A DNA stretch of 8,934 bases from CAJJBL01 sp964519035 (GTDB lineage: Bacteria > Pseudomonadota > Alphaproteobacteria > Puniceispirillales > Marisalimonadaceae): contig CAZFKZ010000055.1 of assembly GCA_964519035.1 (NCBI GenBank), positions 1 to 8,934 of the forward strand, written 5' to 3'. The notes under the pieces were generated by a model. It had not been told where the DNA came from and searched no databases. It saw only the letters and a program-made list of their open reading frames with translations. Positions 7,009 to 8,934 of this stretch are shown here, piece by piece. The translations under genes and the position numbers were made by a program. The number at the start of each line of letters is the position of its first letter. The stretch's first letter is position 1.

Positions 7009-7018
7009 TCTATTTTTT
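6962..7018. terminator. Possible bidirectional terminator spanning convergent gene ends
   Basis: AGATTAAA (6968-6975) and TTTAATCT (7004-7011) are perfect inverted repeats around a 28-base loop. The left arm is preceded by an A run (6962-6968) and the right arm is followed by a T run (7013-7019), so each strand shows stem then T tract. The structure covers the last codons and stop of the orphan gene and the stop of djlA. The stem is AT-rich and the loop long, so intrinsic activity is uncertain. Confidence 0.35.
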
Positions 7019-7732
7019 TAATTTTTGAATTTGATCCCATGCGGAATTTATAGATCTCATTTTATTTTTACTTTCATTAATAACCTCAACAGGTACACCT
7101 TTACTAATTAACAAATCAGGATGATGCTCTTTAGATAACTTAATATATTTTTTTCTAATAGTTTGAAGATCATCATCAGGACTACTTTCCAAAACTATAT
7201 AAGGGTTTAGTTTGTCTGAAGATTTTCTACTCTCTTGAATACTCTCGAACTGACTTTGAGTTAAACCAAAAATATAAGCTATATTTTGAATCATTACCTG
7301 CTCATTGTTGCTTACCTCACCATCAGCTTCTGCGATATAAAACAATACATTTATAACTTCTTCAAGTACGTTTAAATTACCTTTATAAATTTCAGAAATT
7401 TGTTTAGCATAAGGCTCGTATCCTGTACTTTCTTCTTTAGCTTTATTAAATATTTTTGCTACTTGATCAATTTCACTTTCAGGAATTTGGAGTTTTTCTT
7501 TGACCGCTATTAACTCTTCTTTACTAACTTGACCATCGGCTTTACTTAATTTCGCTGATAAAACAATTAGAGATAAAGCAAAAACTTCTTGCGAATTAGA
7601 TAAAGATTTATATTGTCTTGATGCATTTGCAGATGAAAGTTTGCCGCCTACAAAAGATCCTAGTAAAGCTCCAAAAGGCCCTCCAAAAGAAAAACCAATA
7701 ATTCCCCCAATTAAACTTCCCCAAATTGACAT
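7010..7732 (-). CDS. djlA: DjlA-like co-chaperone: glycine-zipper anchor, TerB domain, J domain
   Basis: The 240-residue protein has three parts. Residues 5-30 are a Gly-rich hydrophobic segment (GSLIGGIIGFSFGGPFGALL) resembling the glycine-zipper anchor of DjlA. Residues 48-165 form a TerB-like helical domain containing the repeated SKADGQVSKEE (63-73) and AEADGEVSNNE (134-144) motifs, two acidic loops typical of the fold. Residues about 178-240 are a J domain with HPD at 204-206. J domains stimulate DnaK ATPase, so this is probably a membrane-tethered DnaK partner facing the cytoplasm, as for E. coli DjlA, whose domain order it shares. It is a little shorter than E. coli DjlA. The ATG at 7732 has GAGAG upstream at usable spacing. 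The gene is monocistronic, divergent from a glutathione S-transferase and convergent with the orphan gene. Family is certain; orthology to DjlA is likely but not proven. Confidence 0.9.
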   Translation of the reverse strand: MSIWGSLIGGIIGFSFGGPFGALLGSFVGGKLSSANASRQYKSLSNSQEVFALSLIVLSAKLSKADGQVSKEELIAVKEKLQIPESEIDQVAKIFNKAKEESTGYEPYAKQISEIYKGNLNVLEEVINVLFYIAEADGEVSNNEQVMIQNIAYIFGLTQSQFESIQESRKSSDKLNPYIVLESSPDDDLQTIRKKYIKLSKEHHPDLLISKGVPVEVINESKNKMRSINSAWDQIQKLKK

Positions 7733-7917
7733 ATATTATCTCTCACAAAATAAATTTATTAAAATTAACTATTATTAATGATGCTACCTTTTATCTTTTA
7801 TAATTCAAACTTCCTACATTTTTTTTAAGATTAAGAATAATAATAACGTTAAATTTGATTAATTAGAGTTTTTCAACATATAAGATAACACTATTAATTT
7901 AATCAAAGGGCATGCCA
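7733..7917. other. Divergent intergenic region djlA / glutathione S-transferase
   Basis: This 185 bp AT-rich gap holds the start regions of two divergent genes. A perfect 8 bp palindrome TAACGTTA lies at 7844-7851, just upstream of the GST promoter. A 9 bp inverted pair, TTTGATTAA (7854-7862) and TTAATCAAA (7899-7907), flanks the promoter, its right arm touching the GST ribosome binding site. No promoter for djlA stands out, and no open frame here looks coding. Confidence 0.5.
7855..7884 (+). promoter_or_regulatory. Candidate promoter for glutathione S-transferase gene
   Basis: TTGATT (7855-7860) and TATAAG (7879-7884) are separated by 18 bases. A transcript start near 7891 would leave a leader of about 26 bases containing the AAAGGG ribosome binding site. 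Boxes match consensus at 4 of 6 and 5 of 6 positions. The identification is by eye only. Confidence 0.45.
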
Positions 7918-7920
7918 ATG
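7905..7920 (+). promoter_or_regulatory. Shine-Dalgarno that fixes GST start at second ATG
   Basis: AAAGGG at 7905-7910 lies 7 bases before the ATG at 7918 but only 1 base before the in-frame ATG at 7912. The second ATG is therefore the better initiator, and its product MKKIAKLHYF begins as GST family members normally do. Confidence 0.65.
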
Positions 7921-8622
7921 AAAAAAATAGCGAAACTTCATTATTTTCCTGGTCGTGGAAGAGCAGAATCTACGAGGTGGATGTTAGCAATAAATAATAT
8001 TGAATTTGAAAATATTTCAATAAAAACACCTGAAATGCTATTGTCACTCCGTGCTACAAATAAGCTTCCATTTGACCAAATGCCTCTCCTTGAAATTGAT
8101 GGAATAAATCTAAGTCAATCTAGTGCTATGGTTAGATTTCTCGCCCGATTAGGCGGTCTTTACGGTACAAATGAGGAAGATGCACTCTGGTGTGACATGA
8201 TAGCTGGCGCTGTTTCAGATTTTGCAGAAACCGCTTTACAGGCCGCGTTTCAACCTTCACCTGAAATCGCCATTAAATCTCTTAAAGATCGATTTAGTAA
8301 GTTTGGGCCTTGTTTTGAAGACCATCTCTTAAAAAATAGTTTTGGTTTTTGTGCTGGAAAACAAATGACTTTTGCTGATGTTCTTCTAGCTGAGGCCTTA
8401 AGTTCATATTTAGAATGGATACCCAACATCCTTAAAGATAAACCCCAAATATCTGCATTATATGAAAAAGTTTTAAACGTTAAGGAAATTAATATTTATC
8501 TTAATTCGTCACAAAGATATCCAATGCCAGGAAAAAATTATGTTATTGACGTTGCAAGAGTACTTCAAAGAGCTCTTCCAGATCACATGTCAAACCCCAA
8601 CCGTTTTATTTCAAAAAATTAA
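7918..8622 (+). CDS. Glutathione S-transferase, tyrosine-type (sigma/alpha/mu-like)
   Basis: The 234-residue product has the two-part cytosolic GST fold. The N-terminal thioredoxin-like domain shows KLHYFPGRGRAESTRWMLA (6-24). Tyr9 sits where sigma-, alpha- and mu-like enzymes have the catalytic Tyr, followed by the GRGRAE motif of those classes. The glutathione-site segment is QMPLLEIDGINLSQSSA (54-70), with cis-Pro56 and Gln67-Ser68. The helical domain carries GKQMTFADVLLAE (147-159), with the conserved N-capping box and Asp154. The C terminus extends about 30 residues beyond the usual last helix, past RYPMPG at 200-205. The enzyme probably conjugates glutathione to electrophiles or uses it in isomerisation or peroxide reduction; substrate is not predictable. 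The tyrosine-type motif is more familiar from animal GSTs than from the beta-class enzymes usual in proteobacteria. It appears monocistronic. A longer product from ATG 7912 adds only two residues. Confidence 0.9.
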   Translation: MKKIAKLHYFPGRGRAESTRWMLAINNIEFENISIKTPEMLLSLRATNKLPFDQMPLLEIDGINLSQSSAMVRFLARLGGLYGTNEEDALWCDMIAGAVSDFAETALQAAFQPSPEIAIKSLKDRFSKFGPCFEDHLLKNSFGFCAGKQMTFADVLLAEALSSYLEWIPNILKDKPQISALYEKVLNVKEINIYLNSSQRYPMPGKNYVIDVARVLQRALPDHMSNPNRFISKN

Positions 8623-8726
8623 CGACTTAATGATTTAATAATAGATTTATTTATTATTTTAATATTTCGCCTTTAATTTACCTTAATAACTTCTCAATTA
8701 GACCTTAATTTATGGGCTTTATAGAA

Positions 8727-8763
8727 TTATAAATAAAAAATATTTTTCATTTATAATCCTCCT
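8727..8763 (-). other. Consensus Shine-Dalgarno with 7-codon mini-ORF
   Basis: On the minus strand AGGAGG (8763-8758) lies 7 bases before an ATG at 8750 that opens the frame MKNIFYL followed by TAA at 8729-8727. It is the best ribosome binding site in the window, yet leads to only seven codons. It lies directly downstream of the hairpin at 8766-8795. It may be a leader peptide, a decayed gene start, or a coincidence created by the plus-strand sequence. Confidence 0.2.
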
Positions 8764-8806
8764 AGTAGCATTAGCTGTTTATTCAGCTAATGCTATAAAT
8801 CTTTAA
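8729..8806 (+). pseudogene. Start-less signal-peptide-like frame (possible gene remnant)
   Basis: The frame open from 8702 to the TAA at 8804-8806 contains no ATG, GTG or TTG. From the ATA at 8729 it reads I, NKKYFSFIILLVALAVYSA, then NAINL and stop. That has the charged start, hydrophobic core and A-x-A cleavage site (ANA) of a Sec signal peptide, with almost nothing after the cleavage point. ATA is one substitution from ATG. It could be a decayed secreted-protein gene, or a by-product of the palindrome that encodes its end. No ribosome binding site is seen upstream. Confidence 0.2.
8766..8795. terminator. Perfect 12 bp stem-loop between convergent genes, possible terminator
   Basis: TAGCATTAGCTG (8766-8777) and CAGCTAATGCTA (8784-8795) are exact reverse complements around a 6-base loop TTTATT, the strongest stem in the window (5 G/C pairs of 12). 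It lies 144 bases beyond the GST stop and about 58 bases beyond the stop of the minus-strand gene to the right, so it could end both transcripts. Neither side has a T tract, so classical intrinsic termination is not assured; it could instead protect mRNA 3' ends. Confidence 0.45.
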
Positions 8807-8852
8807 ATATATAAATTGATAATTCCGAAGATAACTCCTTTAATTAATCAAA

Positions 8853-8934
8853 TTAAAAGTGAACTGAAGAGTTACTTAGTGGCTTTTGATCTGGTGGTGT
8901 AAAAGTAGTAAGATCAATACCTTCAACTGCAGTT
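8853..8934 (-). CDS. C-terminal end of an unidentified protein (cut by window edge)
   Basis: The minus-strand frame is open from the window edge to a TAA at 8855-8853 and gives the last 26 residues, from TAVEGIDLTTFTPPDQKP to LSNSSVHF. The composition (Pro, Thr, Ser, Gly, with mixed codons) is unlike the lysine- and asparagine-heavy translation of noncoding frames here, and the convergent arrangement with GST leaves a natural intergenic gap. The family is not recognised. The C-terminal Phe alone is not enough to call an outer-membrane barrel. No function is proposed. Confidence 0.55.
   Translation of the reverse strand, partial: TAVEGIDLTTFTPPDQKPLSNSSVHF

Larger units (their letters stand above)
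8623..8852. other. Intergenic region between convergent GST and unidentified gene
   Basis: These 230 bp are very AT-rich and have stops in all frames except for short stretches. The first 140 bp show nothing specific. The second half holds a perfect 12 bp hairpin, a start-less signal-peptide-like frame on the plus strand and a consensus Shine-Dalgarno with a 7-codon frame on the minus strand. Close to the right-hand gene's stop, TTTAATT (8839-8845) and AATTAAA (8851-8857) form a weak all-AT hairpin nested in TAACTC/GAGTTA arms (8832-8837, 8869-8874). Confidence 0.6.

Noticed and set aside
7854..7907. 9 bp inverted repeat TTTGATTAA / TTAATCAAA as an operator or mRNA hairpin for the GST gene
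   Set aside because: The left arm overlaps the proposed -35 box and would not be in the transcript; arms are 36 bases apart and nearly all A/T, so chance is a good explanation.
8832..8874. Nested repeats around the stop of the right-edge gene as an intrinsic terminator
   Set aside because: The inner stem is entirely A/T and partly inside the coding end, with no clear T tract following a stable stem.
1..8934. CRISPR array, insertion sequence, prophage, toxin-antitoxin pair or tRNA gene
   Set aside because: No spaced direct repeats, transposase motifs, terminal inverted repeats, small two-gene toxin-like pair or cloverleaf-forming sequence could be seen on either strand.

Overview
The window is AT-rich chromosomal DNA (roughly 70% A+T by eye) with very short gaps between genes and an ordinary housekeeping gene set. 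The strongest taxonomic clue is the BamF/DUF3035 lipoprotein gene directly behind lspA. That family is typical of Alphaproteobacteria, so I infer a small-genome, AT-rich, probably aquatic alphaproteobacterium. Tryptophan is encoded by TGG and TGA is not read through, so the standard bacterial code applies. I see no phage gene, transposase, CRISPR array, tRNA or rRNA.

Left block (1-4895, minus strand): one run of genes transcribed right to left: ribF (FAD synthesis), ileS (isoleucyl-tRNA synthetase), lspA (lipoprotein signal peptidase), bamF (outer-membrane assembly lipoprotein) and the first 37 codons of mutL (mismatch repair). Gaps are 11 bp, 4 bp, an 11 bp overlap, and 12 bp, so this reads as one operon. 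LspA sits next to a gene for one of its likely substrates.

Middle block (4896-7008, plus strand): a 144 bp divergent control region carries a plausible promoter for each direction and a 13 bp palindrome midway between them. It drives mscS (small mechanosensitive channel), a ChaC-type gamma-glutamylcyclotransferase 2 bp downstream, and an unrecognised 132-residue protein 17 bp further on. A channel gene packed against a glutathione-degrading enzyme and an orphan protein is the most interesting arrangement here. It may be an osmotic or glutathione/potassium stress module; that is inference.

Right block (7010-8934): a DjlA-like TerB/J-domain co-chaperone on the minus strand ends one base from the orphan gene's stop codon. 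An inverted repeat with an A tract on one side and a T tract on the other spans both gene ends and may stop transcription in both directions. Divergent from djlA is a glutathione S-transferase resembling the tyrosine-type (sigma/alpha/mu-like) classes, with its own promoter. Beyond it lies a 230 bp gap with a perfect 12 bp hairpin that coincides with a start-less, signal-peptide-like reading frame. The window ends in the last 26 codons of an unidentified minus-strand gene.

Nothing here is clearly a new system. The points worth following are the mscS-chaC-orphan operon, the layered 8.7-8.8 kb intergenic element, the convergent terminator built into two coding ends, and several start-site choices.
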